Source: Kribbella pittospori
Lineage (GTDB): Bacteria > Actinomycetota > Actinomycetes > Propionibacteriales > Kribbellaceae
Assembly: GCF_004331465.1 (NCBI RefSeq)
Contig: NZ_SJKB01000001.1
Span: forward strand, 930,001-994,000
Reading direction: 5' to 3'
DNA: 64,000 nt
The notes under the pieces were generated by a model. It had not been told where the DNA came from. It saw only the letters and a program-made list of their open reading frames with translations, and searched no databases. Shown here piece by piece: positions 18,616 to 25,686 of the stretch (position 1 is the stretch's first letter; every line of letters starts with the position of its first letter). A program made the position numbers and the translations under genes.

Positions 18616-19917
18616 ATGAGCGTTCGGAAGGGAATTGCCATCGCGCTGGTAACGGCGATGGCTGCGCTGGTGGGGTGCCGCAACGACGCCCCGGAGACCC
18701 AGGAGGGTGGTTCGGGCGTCAAGTTCGACGTCGGGGTCACCAGCGAGCCGTGCCCGGGCGCGGTCGACGCGGCCAAGGGCTGCATCTACCTCGGGTCGAT
18801 CTCGGACCTGACCGAGGGCCCGTTCAAGGCACTCGGCGTACCGATCACCGAGGCCCAGAAGGCCTTCTGGAAGCGGGTCAACACGGCCGGCGGGATCGGC
18901 GACTTCGAGGTCGACGTGACCAAGTTCGTCAAGGACAACAAGTACAACCCGCAGACCCACAACGAGGTGTACGCCGAGATCAAGCCCGACGTCCTCGGAC
19001 TGGCCCAGACGCTCGGCTCACCGACCACGGCCGCCATCCTCGGCGACCTGAAGGCCAGCAACATGATCGGCGTACCGGCGTCCTGGACCTCGGCCTGGGC
19101 GTTCGAGGACGTCATCCTCGAGTCGGGCACGAACTACTGCTTCGAGTCGATGAACTCGGTCGACTTCGGGGCGGAGACGCTGAAGGCCAAGACCGTTGCC
19201 GCGGTGCACTTCCCGGGTGACTACGGTGACGACGCCGCGGCCGGGACCAAGCTCGCGGCCGAGGCCAACGGGATGACGTTCACCGACATCCCGACCGCGC
19301 CGGGGCAGGAGAACCAGGGGGCGGCGGTCCAGAAACTGCTCGCGGCCAAGCCCGATCTGGTCATCGTGTCCACCGGCCCGACCGAGGCGGCGACGATCGT
19401 CGGCGGAGCGGCCCAGAACGGGTTCAAGGGGCAGTTCATCGGCACCAGCCCGACCTGGAACGCGGCGCTGCTGAAGAGCCCGGCCGCTCCCGCATTGACC
19501 GCGCTCTACCGGCAGTCCGGACCATGGGCGCCGTACGGGACGGACACTCCGGGACACAAGGCACTGGCCGAGGCGCTGGACCCGGCGATGTTCAAGGCCG
19601 CGCCGAACGATGGTTACACGGCCGGCTGGGTCTGGTCGTACCCGATGAAGGCGGCCCTGCAGAAGGCCGTCGACTCCAAGGACCTCACCCGCGCCGGGTT
19701 GCTGGCCGCAGTGAAGTCGCTGGAGACCGTGGACTACGAAGGGATGCTGCCCGCGGAGGCCGGCAAGTTCGGCGGTACGCCGGACGAGCGGGTGTTCCGG
19801 AGCAGCATCATCTCCAAGGTGGACCCGACGGCGCCGACCGGCGTGAAGGTGGAGAAGGACTTCTTCACCGGCAAGACGGCCGAGAAGTACCAGTTCACCA
19901 AGCCCTGTTACCAGTAG
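18616..19917 (+). CDS. livK: ABC transporter substrate-binding lipoprotein (LivK-like)
   Basis: A 433-aa periplasmic-binding-protein-like lipoprotein. The signal peptide ends in the lipobox LVGC (about residues 18-21). The mature part has the type I binding fold, with an early IYLGSISDLTEGPF strand. A strong ribosome binding site (GGAGAAGGAG) lies upstream, fitting the higher expression needed for a binding protein. The ligand may be deduced from the embedded acyl-CoA synthetase: an organic acid or acyl compound is as likely as an amino acid. The operon ends here with a terminator. Confidence 0.9.
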   Translation: MSVRKGIAIALVTAMAALVGCRNDAPETQEGGSGVKFDVGVTSEPCPGAVDAAKGCIYLGSISDLTEGPFKALGVPITEAQKAFWKRVNTAGGIGDFEVDVTKFVKDNKYNPQTHNEVYAEIKPDVLGLAQTLGSPTTAAILGDLKASNMIGVPASWTSAWAFEDVILESGTNYCFESMNSVDFGAETLKAKTVAAVHFPGDYGDDAAAGTKLAAEANGMTFTDIPTAPGQENQGAAVQKLLAAKPDLVIVSTGPTEAATIVGGAAQNGFKGQFIGTSPTWNAALLKSPAAPALTALYRQSGPWAPYGTDTPGHKALAEALDPAMFKAAPNDGYTAGWVWSYPMKAALQKAVDSKDLTRAGLLAAVKSLETVDYEGMLPAEAGKFGGTPDERVFRSSIISKVDPTAPTGVKVEKDFFTGKTAEKYQFTKPCYQ

Positions 19918-19933
19918 GTCGTTGAATGTCGTC

Positions 19934-19963
19934 GTACCCGCGGGTCTGAGAGCCCGCGGGTAC
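19934..19963 (+). terminator. hairpin terminator of the liv operon
   Basis: GTACCCGCGGG, eight-base loop, CCCGCGGGTAC: a perfect 11-bp stem 16 bases after the livK stop. It has no U-tract, as usual for actinobacterial terminators. Confidence 0.75.
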
Positions 19964-19974
19964 TTCGGCGCGCG

Positions 19975-20018
19975 GTTCGCCTTGTCGTTGTCTGCCGTTC
20001 ACCATACGTTCATCGATG
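19975..20018 (+). promoter_or_regulatory. PHO box (PhoP-binding direct repeats)
   Basis: GTTCACCATAC and GTTCATCGATG are contiguous 11-base direct-repeat units (19997-20018) of the actinobacterial PHO-box type. A third unit, GTTCGCCTTGT (19975-19985), lies two 11-base periods upstream, with a degenerate unit between. It is 38 bases before the start of a PhoX-like phosphatase, which fits control by phosphate starvation. Confidence 0.7.
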
Positions 20019-20055
20019 ACCGGCAGATCTTTTCCGCCCCCGAGGAGGCCGTACC

Positions 20056-21456
20056 GTGTCCGTTGATCCCAATCCCCTGTCCCGCCGCCAGTTCGTCAGC
20101 CGTGCCGCCGCGGCAGGCGTGGCGGTCAGCCTGGCCGGCTCGGTCGAGGCGCTGTACACCGCGCAGCCCGCGCTCGGCACCTCCGGCCCGAAGATCGGCT
20201 ACGGCCCGCTGATCGAGGACCCGGACGGCATGCTCGACCTGCCGCGTGGGTTCGACTACAAGATCCTGTCCCGCGAGGGCACCGTCCGGCCGGACGGACT
20301 GAAGATTCCGAGCCGGTTCGACGGCATGGGCGTGTTCCCGGACCGCAACGGCGGGACCCGACTGGTCCGCAACCACGAATGCAGCCCGACCTCCGTGATC
20401 AAGGTGGTCGCCCCGGCCGAGCGGACCTACGACCCTGCCGGCGCCGGCGGCACCAGCACGCTGGCGGTGGACCGGCACAACGGCGCCACCAAGGAGTTCG
20501 TCAGCCTCGGCGGTACTGCGATCAACTGCTCCGGCGGCCACACGCCGTGGCGCACCTGGCTGACCTGCGAGGAGACCGAGCTCAAGGCCGGCGAGAGCGG
20601 CTACACCAAGGACCACGGCTACATCTTCGAGGTCGACCCGTACGACGACCGCCGCAACGTGAACCCGACTCCGCTGAAGGAGATGGGCCGGTTCCAGCAC
20701 GAGGCGGTGGCCATCGACCCGTCCACCGGGATCGTGTACGAGACCGAGGACGCGTTCGTCGCGCCGCTCGGTGGGTTCTACCGGTTCCTGCCGAACCGTC
20801 CGCGCGGAGGCTGGGGAACGCTGCGGGCGGGCGGCGAACTGCAGGCCATGCACATCCCGGATCTGCCCGACCTGTCCGTCGTACAGGAGGCCGGCACGCT
20901 GTTCCACGGCGTGCAGTGGGTCAAGGTGCCGGACCCGTTGGCGACGACCGAGTCGGTCCGGGCGCAGGACTACGCCAAGCCGATCACCGGCGGCTACAAG
21001 CTCGAGGGCTGCTGGTGGGGAGAAAAGGACCGCTGCGTGTACTTCGTCTCGTCGTTCGCCCGGACCGAGCTCGGTCCCAAGGTGGACCACGACGGACAGG
21101 TGTGGCGGTACGACCCGCGGAAGGAGACGCTGCGCCTCGAAGTGATCTTCACCCGGCCGAAGCCCGGCTCGGACGATCCCGAGTTCGATGCCCCCGACAA
21201 CATCACGATGTCGCCGTACGGCGGTCTGATGCTGTGCGAGGACGGGCTCGGTGAGCAGCACATCCTCGGCACCACCGAGGACGGCCAGGTGTTCAAGTTC
21301 GCCCGCAACCGGGTGAACCTCGGCACGCCGGAGGAGCCGGAGTACGGCGAACTGTCCGGCGTCGGCTTCTCCGCCGACGGCCGGACGATGTTCTTCAACG
21401 TCTACAACCCCGGCATCACCTACGCCGTCACCGGCCCCTGGCGCCGCCGCCGCTGA
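20056..21456 (+). CDS. Tat-exported PhoX-family (DUF839) phosphatase
   Basis: A 466-aa protein with a twin-arginine signal peptide (LSRRQFVSRAAAAGVAVSLAG), so it is exported folded. The mature part has the DUF839/PhoX pattern: LVRNHECSP, CSGGHTPWRTWLTCEETE, GRFQHEAVAIDP and APDNITMSPYGGLMLCEDG. PhoX enzymes are calcium- and iron-dependent alkaline phosphatases. The GTG start has a GAGGAG ribosome binding site eight bases upstream. The PHO box upstream supports a phosphate-scavenging role. It could instead be one of the DUF839 members of unknown substrate. Confidence 0.85.
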   Translation: MSVDPNPLSRRQFVSRAAAAGVAVSLAGSVEALYTAQPALGTSGPKIGYGPLIEDPDGMLDLPRGFDYKILSREGTVRPDGLKIPSRFDGMGVFPDRNGGTRLVRNHECSPTSVIKVVAPAERTYDPAGAGGTSTLAVDRHNGATKEFVSLGGTAINCSGGHTPWRTWLTCEETELKAGESGYTKDHGYIFEVDPYDDRRNVNPTPLKEMGRFQHEAVAIDPSTGIVYETEDAFVAPLGGFYRFLPNRPRGGWGTLRAGGELQAMHIPDLPDLSVVQEAGTLFHGVQWVKVPDPLATTESVRAQDYAKPITGGYKLEGCWWGEKDRCVYFVSSFARTELGPKVDHDGQVWRYDPRKETLRLEVIFTRPKPGSDDPEFDAPDNITMSPYGGLMLCEDGLGEQHILGTTEDGQVFKFARNRVNLGTPEEPEYGELSGVGFSADGRTMFFNVYNPGITYAVTGPWRRRR

Positions 21457-21472
21457 ACTCCTGACTGAACAC

Positions 21473-21558
21473 ACACGAGGGGATATCCCCGGAAGGTGTG
21501 GGTTCTCCCCTCGTACAGGAGTAGAGAACCCACAACGGCAAGGGATATCCCCTCGTGT
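21473..21558. repeat. structured repeat, copy 2 (nested inverted repeats)
   Basis: The outer stem is a perfect 17-bp pairing of ACACGAGGGGATATCCC (21473-21489) with 21542-21558. The inner stem is a perfect 11-bp pairing of TGTGGGTTCTC (21497-21507) with 21524-21534. The inner arms, the ACCCACAAC flank and the ATCCCCTCG segment match copy 1 near 5.3 kb. It sits between the convergent ends of the phosphatase gene and the biosynthetic operon and lies only two bases from the last stop codon of the latter, so it probably terminates both. Confidence 0.75.
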
Positions 21559-21560
21559 TG

Positions 21561-22802
21561 TCAGGGGGAGGGGGTGATGTGGATGCCGGACTCCATGTCC
21601 AGGACCCGGTGGTAGTCGGCGTCGAGGGTGGCCGGGTCGCTGTGGATCAGGATGACCCAGGCCAGGCAGGTGAACAGGTCCACTGTCTCCGGTACGACGG
21701 CGTCCTCGTCGTACAGGATCTTCATCCAGTGGAACGACTTCAGCGACTCGATGTCGTCGAACACCTCGCGGTTGCTGAAGTACCCCTCCCGCGGTGCGAT
21801 GACGAAGATGCCGCGCAGGTGCTGGACCAGATCGAACCCGTCCCGCACCTCGCCGCGGACCCGGTGGGCCACCGTCCGCTTGATGTGGTTGTCGCCGGTG
21901 GCCAGATCACTGACCATCTGGTGGCCGCCGCCGGCCGGCCGGGCCGCGACCTCGATCAGCCGTGGTCCGTCCGGCGTCATCATCACCTCGACATGACCGC
22001 AGCCGACCCGGATGCCGACCGCGTCGAGTACGTCGCGGGTGTACGGCCAGAGCGCCTGCACCTCCGCGTCGTCCTCGGCCAGGAAGTCGATCCGCCGGTA
22101 GATGCCGATCTTGTCGCCCCGGCCGACCTTCGTGTAGCGGCAGACGTCGACCAGCGCGTGTTTCCCGTCCACGCTGTAGGTGTCGACCAGGTACTCCGTG
22201 CCTTCGGCGTACTCCTGGATCAGGACGGCGTCGTTGGTCAGCCCCATCTTGTTGGTCCGGCCAAGGACCCGGTCGAACCGCTCCCGCCAGTCGCCGTCCT
22301 CGAAGACGACGTAGACCTCGTCGCCGGCGGCGCTCTTCGGCGGCTTGATCACCAGCCGCTTGCCGAGCAGGTCGTTCTCCTTCAGCCACCGCTCCGCCTC
22401 GACCGGATCCGCGGTCAGGAACTGGCGTAACCGTGGCACACCCGCGGCCGCGAGCGCCTGCGCCATCTCCCACTTGTCCCGCCGTGCCGACGCCAGCTCC
22501 GGGACGTTGCCGGTGCCGGGCGCCAGGAGCCCGATCAGCCGGTCGCACAGCTCGACCCCGCTCTCCGCACCAGGCACCAGGTACTCCGGCTCGTAGTGCC
22601 GCAGTTCCTCAGCCAACGCCTGTACGTCGCCGGTGAAGTAGTGCACGTGTTCGAAGTCCTCCGGATGCCAGCTCGTCGTGTACGCCGGTGGTGGCTCGGA
22701 AGCACTGAGTACGGCGACCGGCAGCCGGCCCGCCTCGCGGAACGCGGCCGCATATTCCTGTCCCGTGGACAACGGGTCCACGATGATCGTGTAGTTACTC
22801 AT
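21561..22802 (-). CDS. ATP-grasp ligase (second of the cluster)
   Basis: A 413-aa ATP-grasp enzyme, expected to join a carboxylate (as acyl phosphate) to an amine. Visible: an N-terminal pre-ATP-grasp domain, RDKWEMAQALAAAGVP (about 108-123), the ATP-binding LVIKPPKSAAGDEVYVV (about 150-166), VLIQEYAEGTEYLVD, and the metal-binding VEVMMTPDGPRLIEVAARP (about 271-289). The metal-ligand loop has EVAARPAGG where most relatives have an E-x-N-x-R pattern; Asn is replaced by Ala, which may alter metal binding. It resembles L-amino-acid ligases of dipeptide antibiotics. It is the last gene of the operon, overlapping the exporter by eight bases, with a GGAGGA ribosome binding site. Confidence 0.88.
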   Translation of the reverse strand: MSNYTIIVDPLSTGQEYAAAFREAGRLPVAVLSASEPPPAYTTSWHPEDFEHVHYFTGDVQALAEELRHYEPEYLVPGAESGVELCDRLIGLLAPGTGNVPELASARRDKWEMAQALAAAGVPRLRQFLTADPVEAERWLKENDLLGKRLVIKPPKSAAGDEVYVVFEDGDWRERFDRVLGRTNKMGLTNDAVLIQEYAEGTEYLVDTYSVDGKHALVDVCRYTKVGRGDKIGIYRRIDFLAEDDAEVQALWPYTRDVLDAVGIRVGCGHVEVMMTPDGPRLIEVAARPAGGGHQMVSDLATGDNHIKRTVAHRVRGEVRDGFDLVQHLRGIFVIAPREGYFSNREVFDDIESLKSFHWMKILYDEDAVVPETVDLFTCLAWVILIHSDPATLDADYHRVLDMESGIHITPSP

Positions 22803-24051
22803 CCTGTCCTCCTACAAGCTCTGGCTCGGCGGTGCGGGTGGTGGTCTCCTCGGCGGTCGTGGGTGTCATCCCGAAGTACGCGAGGACGACGCCGATCCCG
22901 CCGGCCAGCCCGCACAACACCCAGACCTGGGTTCCGGACGTGTTCCAGATCCACACCCCGAGGAACGGGCCGAGGGCCGAACCGAGGCCGAACATCGCGT
23001 GCGCGGATCCGACGTACCGGCCGAGTAAGGGCTTCGGTGCGGCCATGCCCGGATACGCGAACATGGTCGGGCCGCCGATGATCTCGGCCAGCGTCCAGAG
23101 CAGGGTGCCGATCACGAAGATCGCCAACCCGCCGGGCAGTGCATAGAACGCGAGGCCGCCGCCGAGCAGTACGAATCCGGTCATCGCGACGACCCGGGCG
23201 GGCCGGTTCTGCACCACCTTCGTCACCAGCAACTCGCAGGTGATCACGACGAAGCCGTTCAGCGCGACGATCGCGCTGTACCACCAGGTCGACAGCCCGT
23301 CCGCCTTCATGTGCAGCGGCAGCACGGCCAGGTACTGCATGTAGATCGCCGCGTTGATGAACATGCACAGCAGGAACAGCATGTACTTGTAGTCCCGCAG
23401 TACGGCGACGTATCCACCGGCCGACGGCTGGTCCTCCGACGTCACTTCGACGGGAGCTGCGGATCGCTTCGGCAGCGCGACGATGGCCACGGCGGCGTAC
23501 GCCAGCGCCGCGACCGCTTCGCCGATGAACAGCAGGTTCCAGGACACCGCGACGAGGGCGGCGCCGATCAGCGGGGCTGCCGTCGTACCGAGGTTCATCG
23601 CCAGCCGGTAGACCGCGAAGATCATCACCTGGCGGTTCTTCGGCGTCAGTTCGGTCAGCAAGGCAGCGGATGCCGGGCGGTAGAACTGGCCGACCGCACC
23701 GGCCAGCGCGACCACGACGACCACGGCCGCGTAGCTCGGCACGTAGGCGATCGCGAGGACGAACCCCGCCATCCCGAACATGCTGATCATCACCGCGGCC
23801 CGCGGCCCGACCCGGTCCGACAGCGATCCACCGATGATCAGGCCGATCACCGAGCCGCCGCCGTACACGCCGAGCGCGGTGCCGGCCTGGACCGGCGTGA
23901 AGCCCTTCGAGGTGGTCAGGAACAGCACCAGGAAGACCTGCAGGAACCAGCCGAGCTTGTTCACGAAGACGCCGACCAGCAGCGCCTTCACCGGCACCGG
24001 AGCATCCCGGATGGTCTCCCAGATGCCGGTGCTCTCGTCGGTCGCCGTCAT
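22795..24051 (-). CDS. MFS transporter, probable product exporter
   Basis: A 418-aa major-facilitator protein with about 12 hydrophobic segments. The loop 2-3 motif GGSLSDRVGPRAAVM is clear, and a second-half counterpart is weaker, as in drug-efflux members. Its ATG shares ATGA with the upstream ATP-grasp gene and its end overlaps the downstream one, so it is an obligate member of the biosynthetic operon. The most likely role is export of, and self-protection from, the operon's product. The start at 24051 is chosen for the coupling; the longer in-frame extension upstream is antisense-like, Arg-rich and lies inside the ATP-grasp gene. Confidence 0.9.
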   Translation of the reverse strand: MTATDESTGIWETIRDAPVPVKALLVGVFVNKLGWFLQVFLVLFLTTSKGFTPVQAGTALGVYGGGSVIGLIIGGSLSDRVGPRAAVMISMFGMAGFVLAIAYVPSYAAVVVVVALAGAVGQFYRPASAALLTELTPKNRQVMIFAVYRLAMNLGTTAAPLIGAALVAVSWNLLFIGEAVAALAYAAVAIVALPKRSAAPVEVTSEDQPSAGGYVAVLRDYKYMLFLLCMFINAAIYMQYLAVLPLHMKADGLSTWWYSAIVALNGFVVITCELLVTKVVQNRPARVVAMTGFVLLGGGLAFYALPGGLAIFVIGTLLWTLAEIIGGPTMFAYPGMAAPKPLLGRYVGSAHAMFGLGSALGPFLGVWIWNTSGTQVWVLCGLAGGIGVVLAYFGMTPTTAEETTTRTAEPELVGGQDE

Positions 24052-25295
24052 GGCGTCGGCTCCTTCGGATGACCTGACCAGCGCAACGCCTTCTCCGCCG
24101 CGTCGAGTCCGGCGCGGCAGTCGTCCACCGTGGTGGCGACGGTCGTCGCGTAGGCGATCCGGCCCCACAGCGTGCCCGCCGGCGGGGGACTGGTCGTGGC
24201 GCCGGGCTCCATCAACGGCACCAGTTGGTCGATCGTGCCCGGCAGACCGTCCGCGTCGAAGCCGACGGAGTCGAGTACCGTATCGTCTTCGTCCACGTAG
24301 AAGAAGCGGACGCCGCCGACCATCGTGCGGTCCGGCAGCAGCAGGGGCTGACGCCCGCACGCGACAGCGGCCGCCGCAAGCCCCGGATCCACGCCGGTCG
24401 CCTGCAGACCGAGGTACGGGATCAGGTCGCCGCCGATCCGGGCATTGATCTCGATCAGCTTCGGTCCGTCGGCGGTGATCATGAGCTCGGTGTGCGTCAC
24501 GCCGTCGGTGAAGGCGATCGCCTTGTGTGCGTCGACGAGCACCTGCAGCAACTGGTCGTCGGCGAGCAACGGATCCGCCGCGTCCACGATGTGCCCGATC
24601 TCCTCGGCGTACGGCGGGTAGCCGATCTCCTTGCGGGCCAGGCAGAACGGCGTCACCTGGCCCTGGTAGATCGCCGCGTCGATGCTGATCTCGTAGCCGT
24701 CGGCGAACTCCTCGACCAGCACCTTGACGTCGTAGTGCGGCGCCTCCGGCACGGTCGTGTCGTGGGCGAAGGCCCAGTTCGCCGCGAGTTCGTCGGGTGA
24801 GTTCACCTTGACCACGCCGAGGCTGGCGGCGAGGGCGCGAGGCTTGAGGATCACCGGGTAGCCGAGGTCGCACGCGACGGCCAGTGCCTCGTCGACGGTG
24901 TCCACCAGGATCGACTTCGGCTGCGGGACGCCGTGCTCGGTGAGCGCCGTACGGGTCAGGTGCTTGTCGCGGCAGCGGTTCACCATCGCGACGTCACCGC
25001 CGGGCAGGCCCAGCGCTTCGGCGATGTGGGCGGTCTGCAGGATCCGTGCCTCGTCCCAGCAGAGCACGCCGTCGATCGCTTCCTTGTCGTTGAGTTCGTT
25101 CGCCGCGGCGACGAGCGCGTCGGCGTCGAGCGTGCTCTCCAGCACGGTCCAGTTCTCGATGTAGTCGGTCTCCCAGGTGGGCTCGGCGTGCAGGAACATG
25201 TGGATCCGGTACTGCGGTGCGATCGACCGCAGGATGTACTCACGGAACAGCCGCATGCCGGTGGCGACCACCAGCAGGTGAGGTCGTTCGTTCAT
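24048..25295 (-). CDS. ATP-grasp ligase (first of the cluster)
   Basis: A 415-aa ATP-grasp carboxylate-amine ligase. It shows an N-terminal alpha/beta domain, NRCRDKHLTRTALTEHGVPQP (about 106-126), the ATP-binding lysine in YPVILKPRALAASLGVVKV (about 146-164), and canonical metal ligands in ADGPKLIEINARIGGDLIPY (about 275-294). The family includes L-amino-acid ligases of the bacilysin type. The start ATG lies one base after the preceding stop, with a GGGAGG ribosome binding site six bases away. With the second ATP-grasp gene it could build a three-unit product, or the two could work on alternative amines. Substrates cannot be read from sequence. Confidence 0.9.
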   Translation of the reverse strand: MNERPHLLVVATGMRLFREYILRSIAPQYRIHMFLHAEPTWETDYIENWTVLESTLDADALVAAANELNDKEAIDGVLCWDEARILQTAHIAEALGLPGGDVAMVNRCRDKHLTRTALTEHGVPQPKSILVDTVDEALAVACDLGYPVILKPRALAASLGVVKVNSPDELAANWAFAHDTTVPEAPHYDVKVLVEEFADGYEISIDAAIYQGQVTPFCLARKEIGYPPYAEEIGHIVDAADPLLADDQLLQVLVDAHKAIAFTDGVTHTELMITADGPKLIEINARIGGDLIPYLGLQATGVDPGLAAAAVACGRQPLLLPDRTMVGGVRFFYVDEDDTVLDSVGFDADGLPGTIDQLVPLMEPGATTSPPPAGTLWGRIAYATTVATTVDDCRAGLDAAEKALRWSGHPKEPTP

Positions 25296-25296
25296 C

Positions 25297-25686
25297 TCAG
25301 GCCTCCCTGACCGGAGCGGGGATCTGCCGGATGGCACTGATCCCGGTGGTGCCGTCGGCGCGACGGAAGTGGTCCCTGATCCGGATGTTGCCTTGAGCAT
25401 CGAACTCGGGGACGCTGTGGCACTCGCCGCTGACCAGGTCGCCGGTCGCGGTGACCAGGCAGTACGCCGCATCGAACGAGCCGTCCGGCCGCAGCAACCC
25501 GACCAGCCGCCCACTGCGCAGCGTGCCGCCGGCGTAGAACTCCGCCCAGACCAGGTCGTCCTCGCGGTGATACTGCCCGTACGGCGCTCCGCCGGCCGGA
25601 TCGTCGACCTCGAGCCGGAACCACACCCCGTCGACGTCGGGGACCAGCGGTTCCGGGACTGCCGCGGTCACCACTGCACCGCGCAC
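25297..25686 (-). CDS. small conserved beta-rich protein of unknown function
   Basis: A 129-aa protein. After a ~20-residue lead it has YGQYHREDDLVWAEFYAGG, then GRLVGLLRPDGSFDAAY and SGECHSVPEFDAQGNIRI. This pattern (YH..G.LVWAE..GG, then a CHS.PE motif) is the one I recall from short proteins often labelled N-acetylglutamate synthase without evidence; no acetyltransferase motif is visible here. The GTG start overlaps the end of the oxidase-hydroxylase gene by 19 bases (GTGs at 25674 and 25671 are alternatives). Its place inside the operon suggests a binding or accessory role in the pathway, not a known reaction. Confidence 0.65.
   Translation of the reverse strand: MRGAVVTAAVPEPLVPDVDGVWFRLEVDDPAGGAPYGQYHREDDLVWAEFYAGGTLRSGRLVGLLRPDGSFDAAYCLVTATGDLVSGECHSVPEFDAQGNIRIRDHFRRADGTTGISAIRQIPAPVREA

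Noticed and set aside
21561..22802. Carbamoyl-phosphate synthase or biotin carboxylase
   Set aside because: It has the ATP-grasp fold only; length and lack of duplicated or biotin-related domains point to a stand-alone carboxylate-amine ligase.
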